Assembly: GCA_022825825.1 (NCBI GenBank)
Contig: JAJDWA010000071.1
Span: 44,398 to 108,397 of the forward strand
Origin: Candidatus Poribacteria bacterium
Lineage (GTDB): Bacteria; Poribacteria; WGA-4E; WGA-3G
DNA length: 64,000 nucleotides
Direction of reading: 5' to 3'
The notes under the pieces were generated by a model. That model was not told where the DNA came from, ran no database searches, and saw only the letters and a list, made by a program, of their open reading frames with translations. The position numbers and the translations under genes are program-made. Below, piece after piece: positions 34,554-43,471 of this stretch; the first letter of the stretch is position 1; each line of letters begins with the position of its first letter.

Positions 34554-35450
34554 CTACATCCTGCGTTTGATTCCAAATTCTGCTTCAAACGCTTCCCAAA
34601 TTTCTTCGGATATGTCAGCGGTAGCAGCTTCATACCCATCTTCCACCTGTGCTTTGTCCGCTGGGCCGAACATCACAACACCATCTATAGGCGCAGCGAG
34701 GCAAAACTGCATCGCCAAGTGTCGGATATTAACATCGTGATCTTGACACCATTTCCACATCGCATAAGCTTTGGGTTCAGCATCAGGATTACGCCTACGT
34801 TCATCTTCAACATTCGGCTCTGCACCAGTGAGGCTTCCCATTCCCAAAGGACTTGCAAGGATAATGCCGACATCGTGTTCGCGCGCTAAAGGCAAAGTCG
34901 TCTGTGCGACAGATTGCGATAACAGCGTATAATCAAGGAAAGTAAGTATAATATCAATATGCCCTGTTTCGATCAGTTGTTTGTGAAAATCGTGAGAGCG
35001 CACCCCCGCACCGATATGTCGAATTAAGCCTTCATCTTTCATCTCCAAAAGTGTATCCAAAGCGCGCCCTTTATCTAAGACACTCTCCATGTTCTCAGGG
35101 TCGTGGATTAACACAGCATCTAAATAATCCGTGCGGAGATCTTTGAGGCTATTGGTAACACTCCACCTTGTTCCGTCCGCTGAAAAATCTTTCCGGCGCT
35201 CAGGATGCGTGCCAACTTTGGCTTGTAGATAGACCTTTTCTCTGAGACCGCCAGAAAGCGCTTCTCCCCAGAGATGTTCAGCGTGCCCCGGATAGGTGTC
35301 AATATAGTTGATACCAAGTTCAATTGCACGACGAATTGCACCTATGACTTCAACATCCGGTTTATGACATAACCATGCCGCACCGAGCGCTAAGGCATTC
35401 GGACGCATCTCAGTGCGTCCCATTCTACGGGTCTCCAATTTTTGTGCCAT
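34554..35450 (-). CDS. Aldo/keto reductase
   Basis: The 298-residue cytoplasmic aldo/keto reductase has RMGRTEMRPNALALGAAWL, the catalytic YIDTYPGHAEHLWGEAL (Asp, and a tyrosine in DTYPGH), YLQAKVGTHPE (Lys), DAVLIHDPEN (His) and the C-terminal GVVMFGPADKAQVED. It reduces an aldehyde or ketone with NAD(P)H; the substrate is unknown. It lacks the Tat signal of the 16-17 kb gene. It is followed (28 bases) by the TPP-domain gene upstream on the same strand, so they may share a transcript. Confidence 0.88.
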   Translation of the reverse strand: MAQKLETRRMGRTEMRPNALALGAAWLCHKPDVEVIGAIRRAIELGINYIDTYPGHAEHLWGEALSGGLREKVYLQAKVGTHPERRKDFSADGTRWSVTNSLKDLRTDYLDAVLIHDPENMESVLDKGRALDTLLEMKDEGLIRHIGAGVRSHDFHKQLIETGHIDIILTFLDYTLLSQSVAQTTLPLAREHDVGIILASPLGMGSLTGAEPNVEDERRRNPDAEPKAYAMWKWCQDHDVNIRHLAMQFCLAAPIDGVVMFGPADKAQVEDGYEAATADISEEIWEAFEAEFGIKRRM

Positions 35451-35477
35451 AATGAAACTCCTTAAAGAGAGCTGCTT

Positions 35478-36077
35478 CTACTGTTCCTCAAGTGTCTTTC
35501 GCAGCTTATGTGTTGACGTTGAAAGCGACTCCTGCAAATATGGGTATGGAAAACCACCCCACCTGTCAGGGGGCGGTTCATGAGCTGTCGCTATCTTTAG
35601 ACTCACAAAAATTGGACCCTCTTGATTCCAAATTTTTGGTAGATGGGTTTCAAGTCCATCCCTATCATCAAATTCATAAACCTGCTCAAAACCTGTCCCC
35701 TTCGCAATTGTTGCCCAACTAAAGTTAGCGTTTCGTGGAACAGGTTGATTACCTGTTACCTCATACGTCTCGTTATCGCAAATAAAAAGGAGATAGTTTA
35801 CAGGCGGTTTTTGCAAACCTGTAATCGTTGCGAGTGTTCCCAAACACATCAACATACTCCCATCGCCATTAAGCACAACAACCTTTTGGTCGGGTTTTGC
35901 CAGTGCAATGCCGAGGGCAAAATCTGCAGCGTGTCCCATAGCACTTCCAACAGAAGCGTAGTCCAGTGGATGTGTTGATATTTTTGCCCACGGCACACTC
36001 ATTCCCATCGTGGTGATAACGATTTCGTCTGTTCGATGAGATGCGATAAGCCGTAGACAATCCTCTTTGATAAGCAT
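35478..36077 (-). CDS. TPP-binding decarboxylase half (sulfopyruvate/phosphonopyruvate decarboxylase beta-like)
   Basis: The 199-residue protein has only the thiamine-diphosphate-binding domain: GDGSMLMCLGTLATITG with the downstream FICDNETY (GDG...N cofactor motif) and ASVGSAMGHAADFALGIAL. It resembles the beta subunit of sulfopyruvate decarboxylase and the C-terminal half of phosphonopyruvate decarboxylase. The alpha/pyrimidine-binding partner is not in the window, so a separate subunit must be elsewhere or the enzyme differs. The surrounding genes (DUF4861-like, aldo/keto reductase) do not settle the substrate. Confidence 0.8.
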   Translation of the reverse strand: MLIKEDCLRLIASHRTDEIVITTMGMSVPWAKISTHPLDYASVGSAMGHAADFALGIALAKPDQKVVVLNGDGSMLMCLGTLATITGLQKPPVNYLLFICDNETYEVTGNQPVPRNANFSWATIAKGTGFEQVYEFDDRDGLETHLPKIWNQEGPIFVSLKIATAHEPPPDRWGGFPYPYLQESLSTSTHKLRKTLEEQ

Positions 36078-36095
36078 AATCTTCGAGTAAAAGTC

Positions 36096-37547
36096 CTACT
36101 TTTTCCCTTCCTCTAACGGTAAAAAATTGATTATTGGTAAATTTTCCATCGCTGTTGTCATGATTTGGAGATGTTGCAAAAATTCTGATTGGGTTTCTAT
36201 CCCATTAATGCCGCCTTCCCATATAGCCAATGTCCGATAATTGATCTGTCCTTCATCATCAGGATTTAGGACAATAGACAAACGAGATGCGTCTGTTTCG
36301 ATCAAACTACCCGCTTGTGTTGTTGGATAAATTAATGCTATGCCGAGAGGATATGTGCCATTAGGGTCTGTTCCCCAACTCCATAACAAACCGTGTTCGT
36401 CACCGTGTTTTTCATCGGCCCTTGATGAGTCAGTCAGTTTGTGAATACCTACGACAATAGCGTAATCCTCAGGCAATTCTCTATCTAATTGAATATAGTG
36501 CTCAATCCACGGGTTTCCGCCGTAAATAAAAGTTGTTGACGTAAGTTGATATGTTTGCCCGTTAATGTTCCACCTCGGAAGTATTCGTTGAACGGCCGAA
36601 CGCATACCGCCATCGGCGAGAATCCGAACGTAGTCCCCTTCATTTGGTAGGGCAATTAATTCCTTTTTTGCTTTATGCCACAGAGCAAATCCACCACATC
36701 CGATTAACCCCTCCTGAGACGTTAAAGCAACCATGATCGTATTTTCTGGGTCGAGAAGGGCATTTAGGGACAATCCGACTGATTTATAGAAATCAAGTTC
36801 GCCTTCAGATTTTCGAACAAAGTAATCCTCCTGATTCTCAAGGTCATGAATTACCCACCTTTGTTCAGGTTTTTCAACTTCTATTTTTAACGCCTGCGGA
36901 TTTTGGGGCAGTGAAACCTTGCTCCTTTCAAAATGGAGTCTAAATTCTGGTGTAATCGGAATGTTATCCTCTAATTCCACCAAAAATATCTCATTAACAC
37001 TGAAAAGCTCTTCCCGTTTTTTGCCATAAGCAACTACAGCACCGTTCGGTTTCAACAGATAGGCAATTAAGTCGGATTCCATCGCCGCCACAGCATTCAG
37101 TTCAGGGAAAATACCTGCACGCGTCTGTTTTTTCATATCAAGCGTAAACGTTACTTTGACATTTGGATCGTAAAGGATTGATATCTCTTTTGTCGCCTCC
37201 CGCTCAATATCCAAAAGAAACACTAATTGATCACGTTCACCGTCATAGTTTAAATCATCCGCTTGTGCCGGAATCATTGCCTCCCGTGGCGCTTTACCAG
37301 TAACAACAGAAAACGCTTTAAGGGAAAAATCTGGGCTGATCTTTCGTAGCTGGTCCAAAGTCATCACAATTGGAACGTTTTCCCTATCAATTGCAAGCGT
37401 ATTTTGAATAGTAAACCGGATGCGGTTAGTCTTCTGCTTGCCTCCGGCGAACGCGCAACCAACAGAAATAACAAGAAATGCTAAAACAAGCCAGTACCAA
37501 TATTTTACATCACGAATTTGAGGTCTCTTATCTCTGTATATCATCAA
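36096..37547 (-). CDS. DUF4861-like exported protein
   Basis: The 483-residue protein begins with a signal peptide (KYWYWLVLAFLVISVGCAFA; the GCA could act as a lipobox). It continues as a DUF4861-like beta-sandwich: RIRFTIQNTLAIDRENVPIVM, then YGKKREELF, NPWIEHYIQLDR and DEHGLLWSWGTDPNG. Proteins of this family occur in polysaccharide-degradation loci, where they act on glycans outside the cytoplasm; no catalytic residues are established by me. It is the second gene after the aminotransferase in a minus-strand run. Confidence 0.75.
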   Translation of the reverse strand: MMIYRDKRPQIRDVKYWYWLVLAFLVISVGCAFAGGKQKTNRIRFTIQNTLAIDRENVPIVMTLDQLRKISPDFSLKAFSVVTGKAPREAMIPAQADDLNYDGERDQLVFLLDIEREATKEISILYDPNVKVTFTLDMKKQTRAGIFPELNAVAAMESDLIAYLLKPNGAVVAYGKKREELFSVNEIFLVELEDNIPITPEFRLHFERSKVSLPQNPQALKIEVEKPEQRWVIHDLENQEDYFVRKSEGELDFYKSVGLSLNALLDPENTIMVALTSQEGLIGCGGFALWHKAKKELIALPNEGDYVRILADGGMRSAVQRILPRWNINGQTYQLTSTTFIYGGNPWIEHYIQLDRELPEDYAIVVGIHKLTDSSRADEKHGDEHGLLWSWGTDPNGTYPLGIALIYPTTQAGSLIETDASRLSIVLNPDDEGQINYRTLAIWEGGINGIETQSEFLQHLQIMTTAMENLPIINFLPLEEGKK

Positions 37548-37594
37548 TTTTTATTACCAATCGAAAGTCCTGGGAAAAGTATTGTTTCTAATGT

Positions 37595-38725
37595 TTACGG
37601 TAGCGCTTCAAGCAAATTTGCAATTTCTGATTCTGTATTATAGAAATGCGGTGAGACTCTAACGCCACTCCCACGTTCGGCAGTAATTATGTTCCTTTCA
37701 TTCAGCATTGCATAGAGTTCAGCAGGTGTGTGTTGATCGCTTTCAAAAACCACGATCCCTGCCCGTTCAGAATCCGACTTAGGTGTGATGACACGATACC
37801 CTTTGGAGTCCAATCCCTTCATTAAGCCTGCTGTAAGTTCTAAAATATAGTTCTCAATGTTTAAAATACCGATTTCAAGTAATAGATCAATCGCTGCCTT
37901 CAGTCCATATAAACCGGCGGTATTATAGGAACCTTCTTCAAATCGGGTTGCATCAGGTTTCTGTGTGAGGTCATAATTGAGAAAATCACGCGGGTTCACA
38001 ACACTCGCCCATCCAATATTCGTGTTGATAAGTCGTTCCCGTTTATCATTTGCACAGTAGAAGATCGCAGCGCCCTCTGGTGCCAGCAACCATTTGTGTC
38101 CATCCGCTGCGAGTATATCAACATGGCTTGATTTCACATCCACTTCAATTGCACCAAGACTCTGAATTGCATCTACGACAAACCAGATTTCGCGTTCTTG
38201 ACATATCTCGCCAATCGCTTTAATGTCATTTCGAAAGCCAGAAGCGAATTCTACATGGCTAATTGTTACGACTCGTGTGCGTTTGTCAATTGCATCAACA
38301 ATATCTTCAAGATGAATGCGGCCGTCCCGTTCAGGTACCATGCGTGTCTCAACTCCGTAGCGTTCCTTCAAACGCCACCACGGATAGACATTCGCAGGAA
38401 ATTCAACCGCTGTTGTGACAACGTTATCGCCTTCTTGCCAATCAACGCCATTTGCCGCAATGAGTATCCCTTGCGTAGTGTTTTTCATAAATGCTATTTC
38501 TGTGGTATCGGCATTGATTAATTGTGCTGCAACCGAGCGACACACCTCAACCGTTTCCGTCCATGAATCTACATTTACAGCACCGTTCACAGTAGCATCT
38601 TCCACAAAACTTACCATAGCGTCTCTTACACGACGCGACAACGGCGCAACGCCCGCATGGTTCATATAAATGTATGATTCGGTAACCGGAAATTCGGTTC
38701 GCCACTTTTCAAAAAACGTTCTCAA
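37595..38725 (-). CDS. Class V aminotransferase (cysteine desulfurase-like)
   Basis: The 376-residue PLP enzyme has the class V pattern: YIYMNHAGVAPLS, NTTQGILIAANG, VDAIQSLGAIEVDV and the PLP-binding lysine in AADGHKWLLAPEG. It ends ERGSGVRVSPHFYNTESEI. Members include cysteine desulfurases, isopenicillin epimerase-like and 2-aminoethylphosphonate-type enzymes. No Cys in the desulfurase loop is evident, so desulfurase function is not assured. It overlaps by four bases with the glycosyltransferase downstream in coordinate (stop/start coupling). Confidence 0.88.
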   Translation of the reverse strand: MRTFFEKWRTEFPVTESYIYMNHAGVAPLSRRVRDAMVSFVEDATVNGAVNVDSWTETVEVCRSVAAQLINADTTEIAFMKNTTQGILIAANGVDWQEGDNVVTTAVEFPANVYPWWRLKERYGVETRMVPERDGRIHLEDIVDAIDKRTRVVTISHVEFASGFRNDIKAIGEICQEREIWFVVDAIQSLGAIEVDVKSSHVDILAADGHKWLLAPEGAAIFYCANDKRERLINTNIGWASVVNPRDFLNYDLTQKPDATRFEEGSYNTAGLYGLKAAIDLLLEIGILNIENYILELTAGLMKGLDSKGYRVITPKSDSERAGIVVFESDQHTPAELYAMLNERNIITAERGSGVRVSPHFYNTESEIANLLEALP

Positions 38726-39930
38726 AACGTTACCTCTTCCCTTGCATTCAAAACTATTTCAACTGTATAATCCTTAACTCGCTTTGCATTTGCAAAAACT
38801 ATAGCTTCACCAAATAGTCCACAGCAGAAAATCAAAATTCCGGTATTTATCAAAATAGGACTTGCATTGGGAAATCCTATTGTCAAAATACCACCCAATG
38901 CGAACAACAAAGCACCGAAGGGACCAAAATACCGAATGGGACGTCTCGCACAACGATAGATAAAAAACGGAGCGAGTGGGCTTAAATCAGCAGCTTCCTG
39001 CTGTGCTTTAGCAATTGACCAACTTGTTATTAAACTAATTCCCATCAGCGATACTCCCATTCCAATGCAACTAAGGGCAGCAATCATGGCAACATTAATA
39101 AGAAGAAATCCGATAATGAAGAAAGGTAGACTTAGGAATGCAGCGATTCGATAAACATGAAATTTTGGGTTAATTTGGTTATCATAGGATTGTTGTGTAA
39201 GAGGAGAACCGTTTAAATTAGACCGATGCGCGAAAATTGAGAGAATCAACTTAAACGCTAAAATATCCAGGATAACGCGCCAAACCCTACCAAGACCGTA
39301 TTTACTTGTACCAAAACGACGCGGATGATGTTTGACGACAATTTCTGTGATGCGCGCCCCTGCGACCGTGGACATGGCTGGAATGAACCGATGCATCTCT
39401 CCATAAAGCGGAACCTGTTTGATGACCTCAGATCGATATGCTTTGAGCGAACAACCGTTATCATGAATTGCAACACCCGTTACCTTACTAATTATCCAGT
39501 TGGCAACGACAGAGGGAACTCGTCTTGTCCAGAATTTGTCCTGCCGATCTCTCCGCCATCCACACACCAAATCATAATCCTCGTCAAGTTTCTCAAGCAA
39601 TTGCGGAATATCGGTTGGGTCATTTTGTAGATCACCATCCATGCTGATAATACGTTCACCTCGGGCGAATTCAAAACCCGCTGCCATCGCAGCTGTCTGA
39701 CCAGCATTCTGTTGAAATCGGATGACTGCTAAATGCGGTTCCTGTTCACGCAATTCCGAAAGCACTTCAAAGGTCTTATCTTGGCTACCATCATCAACAA
39801 ACAGGACTTCAAAAGATTCGCCAATTGACTCACATACCGCCCGAATCTTTTCATACAGTGGTCGGACATTCTCCTCCTCGTTGTACACCGGAACAACAAT
39901 TGATAGATATGGTTTTTGTGTAGCGTTCAA
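38722..39930 (-). CDS. Family 2 glycosyltransferase with C-terminal membrane region
   Basis: The 402-residue protein has a DPM1/GtrB-type GT2 domain: LSIVVPVYNEEENV, EVLFVDDGSQDKT, ISMDGDLQNDP (metal site) and GCSLKAYRSEV. Two to four helices follow (e.g. IGFLLINVAMIAALSCIG, and a later ALLFALGGILTIGF-like segment). It transfers a sugar to a lipid carrier such as undecaprenyl phosphate at the membrane. It starts two bases after the sugar nucleotidyltransferase stop, so both probably make one glycan precursor. Confidence 0.9.
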   Translation of the reverse strand: MNATQKPYLSIVVPVYNEEENVRPLYEKIRAVCESIGESFEVLFVDDGSQDKTFEVLSELREQEPHLAVIRFQQNAGQTAAMAAGFEFARGERIISMDGDLQNDPTDIPQLLEKLDEDYDLVCGWRRDRQDKFWTRRVPSVVANWIISKVTGVAIHDNGCSLKAYRSEVIKQVPLYGEMHRFIPAMSTVAGARITEIVVKHHPRRFGTSKYGLGRVWRVILDILAFKLILSIFAHRSNLNGSPLTQQSYDNQINPKFHVYRIAAFLSLPFFIIGFLLINVAMIAALSCIGMGVSLMGISLITSWSIAKAQQEAADLSPLAPFFIYRCARRPIRYFGPFGALLFALGGILTIGFPNASPILINTGILIFCCGLFGEAIVFANAKRVKDYTVEIVLNAREEVTF

Positions 39931-39932
39931 TG

Positions 39933-40676
39933 CTACTCCTTCCGATTCAAAAGAATTTGATGTGCTTTGGTCAAGGAATCAAATGTTCCTGCATCAACCC
40001 ATTCTCCTTGTAAAAAACTATGTTCAAGTTGTCCTCGTTCAATATAGACATTGTTAACCGTAGTAATTTCGTATTCCCCGCGTGGTGAAGGTTCAATCGT
40101 GCGGATAATCTCAAATACGGATGAATCGTAAAAATAGATACCTACTACCGCATAATTACTTTTGGGGTGCTTCGGTTTCTCTTCAATCGCCATAACTTGG
40201 TTTCCGTTCAAGGTAGCTACTCCGTAACGTTCAGGATCATCAACTTTTTTGAGTAGAACGCGAGCTCCTGTTTGTTGCGCGTGGAAATCAGAAACGGCTT
40301 GTTGAATTGACAACTCAAAAATATTGTCTCCCAATAAGACGGCTATTCTACCTCCCGCAGTGAACCCTTCAGCTAAGGCGAGTGCATTTGCAATACCCTT
40401 CGCCTCCTCCTGCACCCGATAAGTGAATTCACAACCGAAATCTTTTCCACTTCCTAACGCGTTTACAAAATCCCCTACGTAACTCGGATTTGTAACGATA
40501 AGAATATCAGTGATTCCTGCTTCTGTGAGTTGCCTGACACCGTGAAAAATCATCGGTTCATTGCCAACAGGCAGCAGGTGTTTGCTGGTAACCTTCGTAA
40601 GTGGGTGTAAGCGGGTGCCTAATCCTCCTGCAAGGATTACTCCTCGCAGTATTGCTTCTTTTGTAGTTTTCGGCAT
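39933..40676 (-). CDS. Sugar-1-phosphate nucleotidyltransferase (RmlA-like)
   Basis: The 247-residue protein begins GVILAGGLGTRLHPLTKVTSKHLLPVG, the nucleotidyltransferase signature, and has LLGDNIFEL, IEEKPKHPKSNYAVVGIYFYD and GEYEITTVNN. This is like glucose-1-phosphate thymidylyltransferase. It makes an NDP-sugar for glycan assembly. The gene is immediately upstream (2-base gap) of the GT2 glycosyltransferase. It is somewhat shorter than typical RmlA (about 290), as in other short forms. Confidence 0.9.
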   Translation of the reverse strand: MPKTTKEAILRGVILAGGLGTRLHPLTKVTSKHLLPVGNEPMIFHGVRQLTEAGITDILIVTNPSYVGDFVNALGSGKDFGCEFTYRVQEEAKGIANALALAEGFTAGGRIAVLLGDNIFELSIQQAVSDFHAQQTGARVLLKKVDDPERYGVATLNGNQVMAIEEKPKHPKSNYAVVGIYFYDSSVFEIIRTIEPSPRGEYEITTVNNVYIERGQLEHSFLQGEWVDAGTFDSLTKAHQILLNRKE

Positions 40677-40739
40677 TAGTCAGTTTCAAACGCAACTCAC
40701 TGCATGGAATCACGTTAGCACCTCATTATGCTTTCGTTA

Positions 40740-41642
40740 TTATTCGCTCTTTCCACGCCCAGGGAACGTCAATTCAGCAACACCAGACTTATCTAAATCA
40801 CCCAATCCCATTTCAATCATCCGATCATACTGATCTTTCGTAGCTTGCGCCAGTGGAAGTGCAATGCCTGCAGCGTTAGCAAGGTCAAGCGCGATACCCG
40901 AATCTTTTGAGGCATGGGCAGCTGAAAAATAACATTCATGATCGCGTATCTGCATGTCTTCGCCGTCTGTCTCTAAAACGCGAGAGTTTGCGCCAGTTTG
41001 TGAGAAAACTTCCTGCAACATTTCCAAATCCAAACCGAGCGCAGCACCTAATCCAAGTCCCTCCGCGAGTCCCGCAGTGTTAATGTTCATTACCATATTG
41101 ACCAATGCTTTTACTTGCGCAGCTTTGCCTGCTTCACCGATATAACGGAGAGAAACACTCATTGAATCCAGAATAGCGCGCGCTTTATCAAAAGTCTCTT
41201 TTTTTCCACCACACATTAAATAAAGTGTGCCTTCGCGCGCTTGTGTAATGCTGCTCGCCATACATCCCTCAAGACTTTCTGCACCGTGTTTTTCCGCAAG
41301 ACTCTCGATATCTACATGAACTTGTGGGCTAATCGTAGCACAGTTGATAAAAACTTTCCCTGATGCTCCTTTGAGCAGACTATCATCAGCATCATCGGAA
41401 TAAATCTGCCGCATTGCATCATCATCTGTTACGACAGTAATGATGTAATCTGCAAGTTCGGTAACTTGTGCTAATTTGTCTGCAGCCGTTGCCCCAAGTT
41501 CTGTAGCCAATTCCTGCGCTCGTTCACTTGCCACATCGGATACAACAACCACTTTAAACCCTTCGTCATTAAGGTGGCGGGCGATGTTTGCCCCCATCCT
41601 TCCGACACCTACAACGCCTATTTTATAATCTGCGTTTGCCAT
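40740..41642 (-). CDS. 3-Hydroxyisobutyrate dehydrogenase-family oxidoreductase
   Basis: ATG 41642 follows GGAGGCGAAT; the track start adds eight residues. The 300-residue enzyme has GVVGVGRMGANIARHL (NAD(P) motif), CMASSITQAREGTLYLMCGG (substrate-binding) and the catalytic lysine in GKAAQVKALVNMVM. It ends LPLAQATKDQYDRM. The family includes tartronate semialdehyde reductase and 3-hydroxyisobutyrate dehydrogenase; the exact substrate is not determinable. Confidence 0.9.
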   Translation of the reverse strand: MANADYKIGVVGVGRMGANIARHLNDEGFKVVVVSDVASERAQELATELGATAADKLAQVTELADYIITVVTDDDAMRQIYSDDADDSLLKGASGKVFINCATISPQVHVDIESLAEKHGAESLEGCMASSITQAREGTLYLMCGGKKETFDKARAILDSMSVSLRYIGEAGKAAQVKALVNMVMNINTAGLAEGLGLGAALGLDLEMLQEVFSQTGANSRVLETDGEDMQIRDHECYFSAAHASKDSGIALDLANAAGIALPLAQATKDQYDRMIEMGLGDLDKSGVAELTFPGRGKSE

Positions 41643-41887
41643 ATTCGCCTCCATCTCTATAATCAAGATTCAGGTAAGGAAATTTAATCCACCATAAGTT
41701 GCTATTAGATTATTGTATAAATTTTATGCTGATTTGTCAACAAGTTTGTTGAACAGCAAATAGCCTTCTATATTATTTCCTAAAATGTTAAAACAGAACG
41801 AGTGTCCAAAGTTTGTCAGCAGAGTAACCAACAAATGAACTTTATAGAATGATTAGACAATACTTATGGGTAATATAGTAGGATTGT

Positions 41888-41917
41888 CCGGGCGGGTCTC
41901 CGGGGACCCGCCCTACA
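41888..41917. repeat. Short GC-rich palindrome (gggcgggtc family)
   Basis: The sequence gggcgggtctccggggacccgccctaca is an inverted repeat (ggcgggt / acccgcc) related to the inner part of the 5.1-5.2 kb element. The ~410-base gap between 41642 and 42054 otherwise holds only the LamG promoter. Confidence 0.7.
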
Positions 41918-41992
41918 GCATAAAACGTTACATGTTCTCCGCAATTTGAACCTTTGTGCCAAAATATTTACACACCCATTAAAATAAACTTG

Positions 41993-42021
41993 TTGACACC
42001 GTTCTACATATCTGATACAAT
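41993..42021 (+). promoter_or_regulatory. Sigma-70-type promoter of the LamG gene
   Basis: TTGACA (41993-41998), a 17-base spacer and TACAAT (42016-42021), 32 bases before ATG 42054; aaggaggcac is the ribosome binding site. Confidence 0.7.
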
Positions 42022-42053
42022 AGTTTTACTAAAAAATTAAGGAGGCACAGAAC

Positions 42054-42833
42054 ATGTATAGAAATTTATTTTTGTTAGGACTTGCAGCGATGTTAATATT
42101 CGCTGTTAGCGTCACTTACGCAGTTGAACAGGAAGACATTTTAGTTTACTACTCTTTTGATAAACTTGACGGAGACACATTCAAAGACGACTCTGGCAAT
42201 GGTAATGATGCAAAATTAACTGGCAACGGTAAACTCGTTGACGGTCAATTTGGCAAAGCGATCCATCTAAACGGCGGCGTTGTCCAACTGAGTCCTGCTA
42301 ACGATTTTGTCGTTCCTATCGGTGAAAATGGTGAGGTTACAATGGAAGCATGGTTTTTCATGAATAATAGCTCAAGCCATAGTGGTATTATCTCAATTGA
42401 GACAATAGATGCTGGATGTTGTGTATTCCGTTTGATGGTGGACCCAAGTTTTAAACCGTTTTGGGATGCTGGTCATCACAAAGACAAAAGTCTTCCTGAA
42501 TTCACATTTGAATTGAAGGAATGGTATCACTATGTTTTAGTCGCTAATGGAAAAGATGGAAAAATATACATTAACGGCGAATTCATCGGCTCAAAAGACG
42601 AAAACATTGTGTTTCAGAAGTGGAAACAAGCACAAATTTTCGTTGGTGCTGGTGAAGGTCCAAATACCCATCCTATTGAAGATGCGATTATTGATGAAGT
42701 TGTCATCTATTCAAAAGCATTAACTGAAGATGAGGTTAAAGCTTCTATGGAATTGGGAGTTGCCGGTGTCTTGGCTGTAGAAGCCAAAAACAAATTGGCA
42801 GTTACTTGGGGACAACTGAAAACATCTTTTTAA
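42054..42833 (+). CDS. Exported LamG-domain protein with LAVTWG tail
   Basis: A strong AAGGAGG precedes ATG 42054. The signal peptide (LFLLGLAAMLIFAVSVTYA) is followed by a LamG domain: ILVYYSFDKLDGDTF, DSGNGNDAKLTGNG, KAIHLNGGVVQLS, VTMEAWFFMN, WYHYVLVANGKDG, IYINGEFIG and EDAIIDEVVIYSKALTEDE. The tail NKLAVTWGQLKTSF matches the other three. The 259-residue protein probably binds glycans. The next gene starts 33 bases later and may share the transcript. Confidence 0.9.
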   Translation: MYRNLFLLGLAAMLIFAVSVTYAVEQEDILVYYSFDKLDGDTFKDDSGNGNDAKLTGNGKLVDGQFGKAIHLNGGVVQLSPANDFVVPIGENGEVTMEAWFFMNNSSSHSGIISIETIDAGCCVFRLMVDPSFKPFWDAGHHKDKSLPEFTFELKEWYHYVLVANGKDGKIYINGEFIGSKDENIVFQKWKQAQIFVGAGEGPNTHPIEDAIIDEVVIYSKALTEDEVKASMELGVAGVLAVEAKNKLAVTWGQLKTSF

Positions 42834-42866
42834 TCTGATACCCTTATACTAACGAGACATGTTTTT

Positions 42867-43286
42867 ATGAAATTTGGGTTTTTATCAAAAATCTTTGAAG
42901 GTGCTTTAAGCATTGAAAAAGCTTATAACCAATGCGATAAGGCTTTGGGTGCTTTGCGTGCCTATAATGAGAAACGAAAACAGGAAAACGTCCCTTTTTC
43001 AGCTTCAGAAAAGGCTGAACTTAACAATGTTGTTGCGACCGCAATAGAGAGTGCAACGCGCATTGTTGAAAAGGAAGGTGAACGAAATTGGCCCGGTGTT
43101 TTCCGGGAGATGCACAAGAACTTGGCGAACATCTATTTGGAACTTGACGAATACGATAAAGTGCGTGAAGCTTGTGAACGTCTGGAAAACTATGGCGAAG
43201 TAGGCAAATTGGATGCGGAGGAGGTTATCAAAAATCTCAACGAAAGAGAGAATGGGGAATCTCCACCGCCTCCAGCAGAATCATAG
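42867..43286 (+). CDS. Hypothetical alpha-helical protein (139 aa)
   Basis: A 139-residue cytoplasmic helical protein (FGFLSKIFEGALSIEKAY, EKAELNNVVATAIESATRIV, MHKNLANIYLELDEYDKVREACERLE). The last segment resembles a TPR-like helix pair, and the C-terminus is proline-rich (SPPPPAES). No family recognised. It follows the LamG gene closely on the same strand. Confidence 0.65.
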   Translation: MKFGFLSKIFEGALSIEKAYNQCDKALGALRAYNEKRKQENVPFSASEKAELNNVVATAIESATRIVEKEGERNWPGVFREMHKNLANIYLELDEYDKVREACERLENYGEVGKLDAEEVIKNLNERENGESPPPPAES

Positions 43287-43318
43287 ACGACACCTCCAAA
43301 TCCTAACCCATAACAGTG

Positions 43319-43368
43319 TCTCTATATGCCGTAATATAACATAAAATCTGAATTGCGGTATATAGAGA
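43319..43368. repeat. Inverted repeat of 17 bp
   Basis: Left arm 43319-43335 (tctctatatgccgtaat) pairs with 43352-43368 (attgcggtatatagaga) with two imperfect positions and a 16-base loop. There is no T-run. It could be a terminator-like or RNA hairpin; no function is shown. Confidence 0.5.
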
Positions 43369-43471
43369 TGCAACGTTTTGTTATCCATCCAAAGTAGCAT
43401 AAACCCTAATTACATTATGAAAAACTAAACTTCATGATGTTTCTTATCCCTTTTGTTCCCAACATTGAAAA

